NCBI RefSeq assembly: GCF_017654505.1
Contig: NC_054570.1
Coordinates: 4,535,488-4,599,487 of the forward strand
Length of the DNA stretch: 64,000 nt
Direction of reading: 5' to 3'
Source: Polyodon spathula
Lineage: Eukaryota > Chordata > Actinopteri > Acipenseriformes > Polyodontidae
Of the stretch, positions 48,203 through 61,108 are shown piece by piece. Under the pieces are notes generated by a model. That model did not search any database and had not been told where the DNA came from. It worked only from the letters and a program-made list of their open reading frames with translations. The position numbers and the translations under genes are program-made. The first letter of the stretch is position 1. Each line of letters begins with the position of its first letter.

Positions 48203-48264
48203 TTAATATTTAGAGAACTTTGCCACAATGATTTCTCCATCATGCGGTTTATAGTCAGCAACTC
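48203..48264 (-). CDS. cblif-like: cblif-like exon 9: C-terminus and stop
   Basis: 62 coding nt after TGCTGTTTCAG. It encodes [19 protein letters not shown] and ends in TAA (48205-48203), exactly where the family normally terminates. Confidence 0.92.
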
Positions 48265-48509
48265 CTGAAACAGCAAAGGAAAAGAACATTCATTTCATTT
48301 TATTAATTACATATATACGTTTTTTTCACTGTAAAAAATAAGTATTTCATGGTATTTCACCATCTAAAAATGTAAAATTAGTTTTTTTTTCAATATATTT
48401 CGCTATTAAACAACATTCAAATCTGTACACTTCCTCAGGAGATATGAATACAACAGATGTTCATAAATATTGAAAGGCTTACTTGAAAAACAGTAAATGC
48501 TAAATTGTA

Positions 48510-48583
<74 letters not shown>

Positions 48584-50121
48584 AAGATATATATATAGAT
48601 ATAATATATACATTGAATTACCATAAATCATTGTATTTGTCTATGACATATTATATTATTGTTGTCTGTGAAATTTTACAGGGGAAGGAAGACAAAAATG
48701 TCCCCTTCTTGTACTGGACAGAGCGATCAGAAATATATTTCCAATCTTGGGTCGACTGGACCCTTCTATTAGTTTAGCGATGAGACAGATAGTAGTCTTG
48801 TACCATGAGAGACAGAGAGAGGAGGGTAGACTGGATAGTGCTGTTAGTTTATTGACAAGACAGACAGGCAGTCATCTAACTAAACTGAGGTCTTTACCTT
48901 GATCCAAAGCGGTACTCCCAGAAAGAAACTGCCAGTATGTTTGGTCGTTCGTATTCCCAGCTAAACCTTGGATACTGCTGACAAATGGACCCCAGCTGCT
49001 CTGCACCACAGTGAAACTATAAACCAGTATGGAAATGTAATTAGCATTTTGTATGAGGTTTGCATTCCGAGCACTTATTAACATTCAATCACTCAAACAC
49101 TGTGTTTTGGGGTTTTTTTGAGGTTGCGGTTCTGTGTTGCTTTGACTGTCAGGAGCTGCTCCGTAGACACGTGTAACACAGGCTAGATTAGCCAGTCTTT
49201 ATAGAGCACTATCTAGTGATCTAACACTTTGGAGTTTTAATTTGCTGGCAATACGCTAGCTGTGCACTAGATGGCAGTGGTGGGTTTTTTTCCTAATAAA
49301 ACAGGGATGGTAATAAGAATCCTATTGCATAGCAGTGCCACTCATTCCAGGTTTTACTACCAGCTTGATTAGCCACAGTGTGTATTGGTAACAAGCTCAG
49401 GTGTGTCTTAATTATTAAACTCACAGTGAAACCAGGACTGGATCACGCTGCTGTGCAATGGGAGTCTTATTTCCCCTGTGATTTTCTATGAGTCAATACA
49501 GAGATTAATACAATATAATACAAAGACCATCAGGGATGGGAATAAGACTCCTGTTACATAGCAGTTTCACCTATTCCAGGTTTTACTACCAGCTTGATTG
49601 GAAAGCTCAGGTGTGCTTTTTTAATGGATTACACTACTGTGCAACGGGAGTCTTAAGGAAGCTTAAATACAGTAAGACTAAATCTTCCATTCGCACCAGA
49701 TGTGCAGTTTTGAATGAAACACATAGTGGTATCTGGTTCTGCACTGGGATAAAGGAAGCTCTCAGTTTCTGAACCTTGTTCTCTGGAAATGTGTCACACC
49801 CGCACTTCCTAGCAAGCTCCTGTGTAGTTTGGAAAGAAATACACAGTTACAGTGAATTCTCATACCTGAATTTTGCAGGCGATATCTTGGCCGCCTCCTC
49901 CATGACCCGCAGCAGTGAGGACCCCGCAGGGACCTTCACATCAATGTGGTCCTTGAAGATGTTGTGAATGCCGTCCTCCACTGTGTAGTGTATGGTCAGT
50001 ACACCCTGCTGGGCTGTGGGTGGTGCTGGAGGCAGCGGCAACACAGCAGGGATCTCTATGCGGAGCAAAGGCCAGTAAAAAAATTGATTTTATTTCTTGC
50101 ACTGGTCTCTCTCTCTCTCTT

Positions 50122-50216
<95 letters not shown>

Positions 50217-53200
50217 GTGTGATTAAAGTTTACAACATCAACGCACCATATCTCACAAACGGTAGGGCACAAGAAGGTGAAAATGCATACGGCTGTTAAC
50301 CCTTTCAGGACCCGACATTTTTCCATTGGATGCTCTCCCAGGACCAGGTTTATTTTGGCTGAATTTGACTCTTCCTCTAAAAAGTCTCTACAAAACTATT
50401 TTTTTTACAGTAGCATCATGGAAATGGTGAAAAAATTTTTTCAGAACACTCTGAGGAACTTCAGAAACCATGCAAACTTGTTTTAAACACAATGAAAGTT
50501 TTGTTGAAAAATATTGATGAGGAAATATTGATTTGGACATTGTTTCACCTGAGTGAGGCTTTATGGAAAAAAAAACATGCATGCACTGCATCATATCTAC
50601 ACAGAGTAGATACATTCTATAGAGTACCTACTGGACACAAAGAGCAGCGTTTTAACCAGCCCAAAATAGATACCAAAAGTCTTCCAAATCCTCTACACCA
50701 ATGGGTGCAGACAGGAAAATCGATACCTTCTTGAAGAAGGACTACACTGCCTCCAGCTATTATTAAATCCATGCAGCCAAATATCAACACAAATTATGGA
50801 GCCAGGTGTCTGCTGCCTTCCAGCCCCCTACTCCAGAGAACATTGAACTTGCCATGCAGCTAGCAGAGGAAGGTAAAAATACTACAAAAATCCAGCTGCA
50901 GGCAGCATATGACAGCATCAACAACAATGATAGGGCTGTATCAAGTGCTGTCTCTGCAAGACAAGTTCTTCAGATGAAGTCAAACTACCTTAATCCTGAC
51001 ACACAATCCCAGATCATGGAGTTATTTCAAGGAGACTTACTGTTTGGCACTGACCTCAAGGATTACCTAACAGAGATGAAGGAGGCAAGGCAAGCCATTA
51101 GATCCTTCTCAACAACAGGCAGAGGTATAACCCCTAATAGCGGGTATTTTAATAGGCAAAGGTTTTTCAGGCCTCAGCCTGTCAACCTTTGGAGGACAGA
51201 GCAGGTTCCAAAGGGGACAAGGCTCCAGGCCATATGGATCCTTCCGTGTCTTTGCCAGAGGTAGAGGCTGACCCTCTGTATCCTCCTGACATTTTCCCGG
51301 TCAGGGTAGGGGATGAGTTTTATATTTAAAAAAAAAATGGCAGAAAATAACATCAAACCCCAGGGTCCTGGGGCTCATACAACATGGCTACAAAATACCA
51401 ACATGGATCCCAACCACCAACAACAGGGATCATCTGGACATGACTGGACTGGACAGGTCCACAAGGGGTCTTTCTATAGGAGGAGACAAGATCCATGCTC
51501 CTTTCCCATGCCATAAAACTGGTCCCCTCATCTTTGCAGAGGCAGTGCCACTACCCCAGGTATTTTTTAATACTTAAAAAGAACAGGGAGTTAAGACCTA
51601 TTTTAGACATCAGAGGCCTGAAGAAATATCTCAACATAAACTGTCACTGTCAAAACGTACACTGTCATCAAGACAGTTCAACCCGGAGACTGGATGCTCT
51701 CGATAGACCTCAAGGTTGCCTATTTTCATCTTCCCAATCACAACAACTACAGGAAATACCTTCGATTTGCCATCAAGGACAGCATTTACCAATTAAAAAT
51801 GCTTCCCTTTGGGATCTCCACAGCCCCCAGAGTGTTCATCAAGGAGATGGTAGAAGTCGCATCACATCTACGAAACAAAGGCATCCATGTTCACCCCTAC
51901 ATCGACAACTGGTTGATACGAGTCCCAAACGGGAGAAAGGGCATTAGAACACAGAGACACAGCCCTTCAACTGTTTCAGGACCTGGGCTTGTTAGTAAAC
52001 AAGGATGCTGCACAACAACCCAGCATGGTTACAACTAGCTGCTTGGAAATTGAACAGCGGCAATTATTAGATTAGGGGCTATCTGAAAAAGTAACTAACA
52101 TCTTACTGGCTTCAAAAAAACCTTTTCAAGCTTATTCAGGTAAATGGAAGGAAATCTTTGCACACAACAAACATAAATCTACCAATATTCTTTTTTTTAA
52201 TTTAGTAGTCACCAATAATTTTGCTATTTTCTCCCAATTTAGAATGTCCAATTATTTTTACGCTCAGCTCACTGCTACCATACCTGCGCTGACTCGAGGG
52301 GGGCTAAGACGAACACATGCTGTCCTCCGAAGTGTGTGCCATCAGCTGCCTGCTTCTTTACAGCCTGAAGGCTCACCATGCAGCCACCTCAGAGCTACAG
52401 CATCTGAGGACAACGCAGCTCCGGGCAGCTTACAGGCAAGCCCACAGGTGCCCTGCCAGACTACAGGGGTCACTGGTGCGTGGTGAGTCGAGGACACCTT
52501 GGCCGAAAGTGGTGACACAGTTCCATCTGGATCAGATCATAATATTTCTTTTCCCAATACCAATTTAATCTAAATAAGAGGCCAGACAGCACTTAATCGA
52601 TGTCAGAAGAGCCCTTACTTTCTACATCCATAGAACCATCAACAAAAGACCATCAGAACAGCTCGATGTAACGTTCAATTCACAAAATCAAGGTAAACCA
52701 AGCAGACAAACTCCGGGTGGATTACACCTTGCATCAAGTTTTGTTATCACCTGGGCAAGAAACCGGTTCCAGGACCAGTAAAAGCACACTCAGTGAGAGG
52801 TAGCTAATACATGGGCACATTTAAAATCTGTCCCATTTCAAGGCATTTGCAATGCAGCCGCGTGGGCCTCCTCCGAGACCTTTACAAAACTCTGCAACTT
52901 AAATGTGTCGTCTTCTCAGCCAACTTTTGCTCACTCCATATTATGGTAGGGTTCACTCTGTGTGTGTAGTTCATCATACTAGGTAATAAGACGAAGATTA
53001 TCTGTAATATGGTTTCTCCGTAGAATGAGGAACTCCACACACCTATATCCCACCCTCCTTCCCTCTTGTCTTGGTTTCACTTTGGGTAATTGGTTTGGAA
53101 AGTTGGACATCGATACTCCAGGAAGGGGAGGCTTTATAGAGGAGGGACATTACTTGGCACTAAAAAAGGATTATATAAAGGATCTCTGGGAAAGCGATTG

Positions 53201-56200
53201 TCTTTTCTCCTGAACCAAGCGACATGGATACTGTGAGTTCACTCTGTGTGTGGAGTTCATCATTCTACAAAGAAACCATATTACAGGTAGTCTTCATCTT
53301 CTTATCACCCTATATATGTGTGTATGTATGTATGCTCAAGCTCATCCCACACATACTCAGTTGGACTGAGATACACACACACACACTGTCACCTTTCTCT
53401 TTCTTTCATTCTTTCTTTCCTTGCTGCTTTCGCTGTGCTCTGTGTGTCTGACTGTGTTGTGTGTGTCTGATGTCTCTCTGTCTCTCTCTCTCTGTCTTAC
53501 TATTTCACTCTCGCTCTTGCTCTCACTCTTAAACTCCTTGCAGTCTAGCTTGTTCAGCTCCAGGTAGTTTCTGTTCTCCAGCGAGGGAGTGACCTGAGAG
53601 GCAGCCATGGGATTCTCGAAGGATCCGGAAACCACATGCTCTAGAACAGTCTGGAACGTTGAAGAACAGTTGTAGGTGGAGGCGACTGACAGGGCCTGGA
53701 GAGAGAGAGAGAAGTGGCCTAGGGTGATGAACTATGCATCATCATCAACAACTGCTGCTGCAGAGTCACTTATAATAGGACCTTGTTTGTTTTATGTCTC
53801 ATCCGAGGGATGGAGCACAATGAGGTTAAGTGACTTGCACAGGGTCACACACAGTGGTAACAAGCCCCTTTCTTTAGCCACTGTACCAACAATGCTTAAC
53901 ATTTCAGGGTGAATAAAATTACTTATTAATTTATAAAGAGGGTTGCAATGTCTGGGTGCATAAACACATTAGAGTAAAACTCAACGCAAATACAGCAGGA
54001 AGTGATGTACATAAATACAACAGGAAGTGATGTGCATAAGTATATGCAGTGATAATGGCTGGGATTGGGCTATTTATTCTTCTGCTTGCTATTAATGAGA
54101 GGTCAGTCTTTATTATAGCTATGAATTTCAAACAACCCTGTCAGCAGAGACAGGACCAGCACCCCTAAAGTCTTGTACTGGCTACTCTTCCCTCACCCCC
54201 CTCCTCACACCTCTCATCATCCCCCTCATCTCCCATCACCCCCCTCCTCACACCTCTCATTACCCCTCTCATCTCCCCTCACCCCCTCCTCACACCTCTC
54301 AACCCTGAACCGGATCCACTCTGCAAGTTGATGAAGAGTAAGATGACATAACCGTACCCAGGTGCGAATATTAAACGATTCCACCGACTGGAGACGGTTG
54401 TACTCGTGGCATGAGTAAGTGGATAGCTTGGACAGACCTCCCAACTTTGTCAATCCAACTCCCAGCACTGAAGCAATATTGTCACCCATCACCAGTCCTA
54501 AGATACCACATCGGACTCTCATACCCCTAGGTCAATGAAGCTGAGTAAAAGTCACAATACACTCCGCGCAAATCGAAAGTCAGCATCATGCCAACTAACG
54601 TATCGACTTAAACTAATTCTACCTCTATCGGCATTACACCCGGAGTACCTCCGCGCCCATCTCTGTATTAGTGTACTTGCCGAATCCATCCTTCACACCA
54701 GTTCATCTCCCTCACCAAATAACCACACCGTGCGTCACCCCCCCCCTTATCACCCCTCACTTTACTCCGCGTAATGTGTAACGCCAATTCCACCCCCAAA
54801 TCATCACCGCAGGTGCGACTCTAGCGTGAGCGAACGATGCACAAATGATACGCGACGACTAAAGGCAAACGGTACGTTACACCCGCTCTCCTGATAAGAA
54901 GAGACCACCGATAGAATAACTATACAGGACGGTTGTATCTTTATTATAGCTATGAATTTCAAACAACCCTGTCAGCAGAGACAGGACCAGCACCCCTAAA
55001 GTCTTGTACTGGCTACTCTTCCCTCACCCCCCTCCTCAACTCCTCAGGAGTCAACCTCTCTCGTCTCACGGGATAGATCCTAATCAGACCTCTCAGTCAG
55101 GGGAATCGGGTGGGTAGGGGTTGTACCATCTAGGAGTGTGGAGTCAGTAACCCCATGACTCGGGGAGGACCTCATCTGGAGACTTAGTGATCACCCCCTC
55201 ACCCCCCTCCTGTGGACACCTGTGGGGATCTGGCATGGGGAGGAGGTGATCCAGACCCCAGTCCTGTTGGGAGTGGTCTCATAGATATGGAGAGTCTGGG
55301 GACCCCGCACCCCCTCCTGACACCTTCATTTGGGTATGCCACTTTTGGAGAGTAGTAGGAGGATGTGTTTGGATCACAACTCTCATCAGAGTACCCATCA
55401 CCTCACCTAGTGGGACCTCCACCCATGAATGGGTAGAGTAGTGTGGTTACGTGGGGAGAGGAGTGTCAACCCGTTAGAGGGTAGAAGTAGAGTGGGGAGT
55501 CTCATCGAGGACTGGGGAGAGTCCTCAGGGGTTAGTCTCATCACCAGTCTCATGGGAGAGTAGAGAGGGGAGTGTAGGAGATCCTAGGAATCTCATCTCC
55601 CTATCCCCGGAGTGCAGCAAGCAGTGAGGAGTCTCCACCCTCCCCCTCCTCTCACCTCTCATCTCCCCTCACTCCCCTCCTCTCCCCTCTCATCTCCCCT
55701 CTTTCCTCTCTCCTCACCCCTCTCCTCTCCCCTCTCTCCTCTCTCCCTGCTCTCCCTCCTCTCCTCTCTCCTCTCCTCTCTCCCTCTCCTGTGGAGGAGT
55801 AGCGCGCGGGATTCCCCCTAGGGAGGGGGGAGACGTAGTGGGAGAGAGAGTTGCGCGGAGAGTATGTGTGCGAAGAGCTGGAGAGAGAGGGACGAGCAGG
55901 ACGAGAGGAGAGAGGAGATAGGAGGGGGCGAGAGGAGAGAGGAGAGAGGTAGAGAGCAGAAGAGGAGCGACGAGAACGAGGAGAGAGGGACTGGAGAGAG
56001 GGACTTGAGAGGGAGGGATGAGCAGGAGGCGGGTAGGGCCTATCCTCTCCTCTCTCTCTCACCTGCATGGCCAGTCCTGTGCTGTAGATGTTCCCGATCA
56101 ATCCGTCACTCTTTGTCTCCTGGAGAATGTTCTTGATCAGACGATTTAGAGCATTCTGGATCTTGAGACTCAGAATCACAGAAACATGGGGCTTGACAGA

Positions 56201-59200
56201 GCGCCTCATGCAGGTCAGGGCTAGAACTGCAATCGAGGCTGTGTCTGTGTAGAGAAAACACCCACAGAAGAAGGATGGTTGTTCTTCAAAAATGTAGCAC
56301 TAGAGGCGCAAAACAATTACATCCCTAAAGTAGACAAATCTAAATATAAAACTAAAATGACAAAATGGTTTAAAAGATCAATTAAAAAAAATATTCAGCG
56401 ATAAAAGGCACTTTACAGAGCATTAAAAAGGGACCAAAAAGAAAGTACACAGAAAGAGTACACGGAACTGCAAACGCAAGTCAAAAAGAAAGTTAGAAAG
56501 GCCAAGAGAGAAATAGAAATGAGCATTGCTAAGGGGGCTAAAACCAATTCCAAAATGTTTTTTCCAATATTACAACAGCAAGAGAACATTCAAAGAGGAG
56601 ATTAAATGTTTAAGGATACAAATGGCAAAATCGTAGATGAAGAAAAAAAATAGCAAATATATTAAATGATTACTTTTCACAAGTTTTTACAAAGGAAGAT
56701 ACTGACAACATGCCCCACATGTCATTCCTATCCAGTTTTAAATAACTTTAGCATAACCGAGGCAGAAGTGTTAAAGGGACTAGGAGCTCTTAAAATAAAC
56801 AAATCCCCTGGGCCGGATGAGATCCTCCCAGTAGTACTCAAAGAAATGAAAGAAGTCATTTACAAACCGCTAACCAAAATCATCCAGCAGTCTCTTGACA
56901 CAGGGGTGGTACCGACAGACTGGAAAATTGCAAACGTAATACCGATCCACAAAAAGGGAAACAAAACTGAACCAGGTAACTACAGACCAGTAAGCCTGAC
57001 TTCTATTATATGCAAACTTATGGAAACTATAATAAGATCCAAAATGGAAAATTACCTATATGGTAACAGGGTCCTAGGAGACAGTCATCATGGTTTTAGG
57101 AAAGGGAGATCGTGTCTAACTAACTTGCTTGATTTTTTTGAGGACGCAACATCGATAATGGATAATTGCAAAGCATATGACATGGTGTTTTTAAATTGGC
57201 AGGGATGGGGTTAATTTCCCCTACCTGCCTGGGTTTATTATGTTCAGGTGGCTGGGGTTGATTAGTTGATTAGGTTAATTAACGATCAATCAGCGCCCAG
57301 CCACCTGACAAAAGGAGGCCTCTGCTTTGGGTCATTTGGGAGGAGGGAGCTGAGGAAGCAGGTTGTGATTTTTTTCAATTTTGTAAATCCAGTGAAGGCA
57401 TTGCCCAGCCTGGAAACCTTTATTTTGTACATTTTGTTTTTTGTCTTTGTTTTTGTGTTTCAATCCCTTTCTTTTGGCCCTTGTTCCTTTTTATTTTTGT
57501 ATCTATTTATTATAAAAGTATATTTTTTTGAACTGCAGTCTGTCTCTGGGCCTCTATCCACTCGCTAACCTGACACACATGGTTTATTTAGATTTCCAGA
57601 AAGCTTTTGACAAAATCCTGCACAAAAAAAAAATTCTCAAACTGAACGCAGTTGGGATTCAAGGAAACACATGTACATGGATTAGGGAGTGGTTAACAGG
57701 TAGAAAACAGAAAGTACTGATTAGAGGAAAAACCTCAGAATGGAGTGTGGTAACCAGCGGTGTACCACAGGGATCAGTATTAGGTCCTCTGCTATTCCTA
57801 ATCTACATTAATGATTTAGATTCTGGTATAGTAAGCAAACTTGTTAAATTTGCAGACGACACAAAAGTAGGAGGAGTGGCAAACACTGTTGCAGCAGCAA
57901 AGGTCATTCAAAATGATATAGGCAAGATTCAGAACTGGGCAGACACATGGCAAATTACATTTAATAGAGGAAAGTGTAAGGTACTGCACGCAGGAAATAA
58001 AAAGTACATTATAAATATCATATGGGAGATACTGAAATTGGAGAAAGAATCTATGAAAAAGACCTAGGAGTTTTTGTTGACTCAGAAATGTCTTCATCTA
58101 GACAATGTGGGGAAGCTATAAAAAGGCTAACAAGATGCTCGGGTACATTGTGAAAAGTGTTGAATTTAAATCAAGGGAAGTAATGTTAAAACTGTACAAT
58201 GCACTAGTAAGACCTCATCTTGAATATTGTGTGCAGTTCTGGTCACCTCGCTATAAAAAAGATATTGCTGCTCTAGAAAGAGTGAAAAGAAGAGCGACCA
58301 GAATTATTCCGGGCTTAAAAGGCATGTCATATGCAGACAGGCTAAAAGAATTGAATCTGTTCAGTCTTGAACAAAGAAGACTACGTGGAGACTAATTCAA
58401 GCATTCAAAATTCTAAAAGGTATTGACAGTGTCGACCCAAGGGACTTTTTCAGCCTGAAAAAAGAAACAAGGACCAGGGGTCACAAATGGAGATTAGACA
58501 AAGGGGCATTCAGAACAGAAAATAGGAGGCACTTTTTTACATAAAGAATTGTGAGGGTCTGAAAGCAACTCTCCAATAATGTTGTTGAAGCCGACACCCT
58601 GGGATCCTTCAAGAAGCTGCTTGATGAGATTCTGGGATCAATAAGCTACTAACAACCAAACGAGCAAGATGGACCGAATGGCCTCCTCTCGTTTGTAAAC
58701 TTTCTTAAGTTCTTATGTTCTTATGAGAGGAGAGAGAAGAGGAAAGAGAAGAGGGAGGAGGGAGGAGAGAGGATAGAGGTTTAATAATCTCCATAGTTTT
58801 ATATATTATTCAGCAGTGGCACTAAACATGATTCATACAGTCCCCGAGTTTCAATTTCTCACCCTAACCCAATCTCCATAGTTCTCTTACCCACTGAATA
58901 GCTCTTTCCTTGTGAAAATCCTCCATTATCTGATGCTGCAATCAGACGCTGCACACTGTGTGATGTCACTGGTTTTCCCATCATGCACAGTGCCAGTATG
59001 TCAAGACCCACCTGATAATAGTTTGTGAGGGGGACGTGTTTGGAATCTAGAAAGAGGAAGGGAGGGAGACTTCTATAAAGGTTTACCGAGGGTTTACAAT
59101 GCTTGCCTATGCTTTACCATACATATCTGTGATCTACAATTCTTGCCTGAGCTTTACCATACCATAATGTGTTTTACAATGATTCTGTATGCTCTACCAG

Positions 59201-59311
59201 ACCTCTCTGTTCTTTATAATGTTTCCATATGCTTTACCTACCTCACTGTGCTTTACAATGGTTCCCTATGCTTTACCATACATCTATGAACTTTACAATG
59301 CTTCTCTATGC

Positions 59312-59344
<33 letters not shown>

Positions 59345-61032
59345 TATTTCTTAGCTGACGTCCTTACCCAGGGCGACTTACAGTTGTATACAAAATAAAA
59401 TACTTATCAATAATTACAGTACAATTAAGAGCAAGATACAAAATACAATGACTTCAGTCCTAATAAGACCAAATACAAAACACGATATGATTTGATTTTG
59501 GGGCAGTTCAAGAGCAGATAACTGTTGATAGTTACATCAGGGTCAGATATGAGTGCAGGTGAAATAGAAAATACTACAGACAGGATTAAGTGCGGGCTTT
59601 ACCAGACCTCTCTGTGCTTTACAATGCTTGCCTGTGCTTTACCAGACCTCTCTGTGCTTTACAATGCTTCCCTATGCTTTACCAGACCTCTCTGTGCTTT
59701 ACAATGCTTCTACACGCTTTACCATACCTCTCTGTGTTTGCAATGCTTCCCTATGCTTTACCATACCTCTCTGTACTTTACAATGCTTCCATATGATCTA
59801 CCAGACCTCTCTGTGCTTTACAATGCTTCTATACGCTTTACCAGACCTCTCTGTGCTTTACAATGTTTCCCTATGCTTTACCATACCTTTCTGTGCTTTA
59901 CAATGCTTCCTTTGTGCTTTACCAGACCTCTCTGTGCTTTACAATGCTTCCTTTGTGCTTTACCATACCTCTCTGTGCTTTATAATGTTTCTTTTACTGT
60001 GTGTTCACTGTGGTTTAAACATTTTAAAACATATCTGGTACCTCTCTCCCCTCTCCCTGCCCTCTCGCCCCTCACCCTCACCAATATTCTCTATTTCTCC
60101 CTTCAGTTTTCTTTCCAGCAGTTTTATCATGTCCAGGACTTTCTTCCCTCCTTTGAGTCCTGGGGCTGGAGTTAGAGACGGGTCCGCACAGCAGGCCTGC
60201 ATAGCCATACAGTAGAGAGCCACGGTGCCTGAGGAAAAGGTGAGGCCTGGAGAGGAAAGGGGAGAGAGAGAGAAAGAGAGAGAGGAGTGAGAGAGGAAAA
60301 GGGGAGAGGGGAGAGGAGAGAGGAGAAAAAGAAAAAGTTAGTTAGTTGTTTGTTTGTAGTTTAGTTTGTTAAATGTTAGTTTGTAGTTAGTTAGTTGGTA
60401 GGTAGTTTAGTTAGTTAGTTAGTAGTTTAGTTAGTTTAGTAAAATGTTAGTTTGTAGTTAGTTAGCTGGTAGTTAGTTGGTATTTTAGCTAGTTGTTAGT
60501 TTGTTGTTTAGTTTGATATATTTTAGATTAGTTTAGTTTTGTTCATTGTTAGTTATTAGTATAGTTGGAAGTTAATTAGCAGTTTAGTTAGTAGTATAGT
60601 TGGTTCATTGTTAGTTACTAGCTGGTTTAGTTAGTTGGTAGTTAATTGGTAGTTTAATGTTAATTAATTGGTAGTTAGTTGGTGGTTTCTTAGTTAGTAG
60701 CTAGTTTGTAGTAGCTAGTTGTTTAGTTAGTAGTATCGTTGGTAGTTAGCTAGTAGTTGTGTGGTAGCTAGTTAGTAGCTACTTTGTAGTATAGCTGGTT
60801 GGTAGTTTAGTTGGTTGGTTGAGTCACTTTACCTTTTTGGACTCTGTTCACTGCATCAGCCTGCAGTCTACCCAGCATGCCTCTCTCTGTGGCATTGTCA
60901 TGATAGCTGGCCAGACGCAGAGCTAGGAGGATGCTGGGATTGGGGGCGAAGCCATTGGCAGCACTGCTGTTCTCTGATTGGACCATAATATTGAGGAGCC
61001 GAATCACCTGACCAGTCTGATTCTCTGAGACA

Positions 61033-61108
<76 letters not shown>

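Larger units (their letters stand above)
50690..53290 (+). mobile_element. DIRS-type retrotransposon, degenerate but with all main parts, in cblif-like intron 6
   Basis: In order: a Gag-like ORF1 (50806-51264, open for about 150 codons, with [20 protein letters not shown] and [10 protein letters not shown]), a reverse transcriptase in shifted frames ([43 protein letters not shown]), a recombinase N-terminal segment ([20 protein letters not shown] near 52080-52140), a SINE-like insertion, and the recombinase C-terminal segment ([20 protein letters not shown] near 52835-52895). The right end (52940-53290) holds mutually inverted segments (TATGGTTTCTCCGTAGAATG against CATTCTACAAAGAAACCATA), the terminal-repeat arrangement of DIRS. 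It is opposite in orientation to the host gene. Confidence 0.85.

Noticed and set aside
50126..50326. Frames of alternating Ile-Tyr
   Set aside because: Translation of (AT)n microsatellites; the same applies at 7.9, 31.1, 42.5 and 47.1 kb.
55652..56209. 185-codon Arg/Ser/Glu-rich frame
   Set aside because: Its first part is real exon 5 of the cblif-like gene; the remainder is translation of the purine/pyrimidine tracts beyond the exon's donor site.
59525..60215. Long frames (195-216 codons) over intron 3
   Set aside because: They run through minisatellite B on the strand opposite to the cblif-like gene, and their C-terminal parts lie on the antisense of exon 3.
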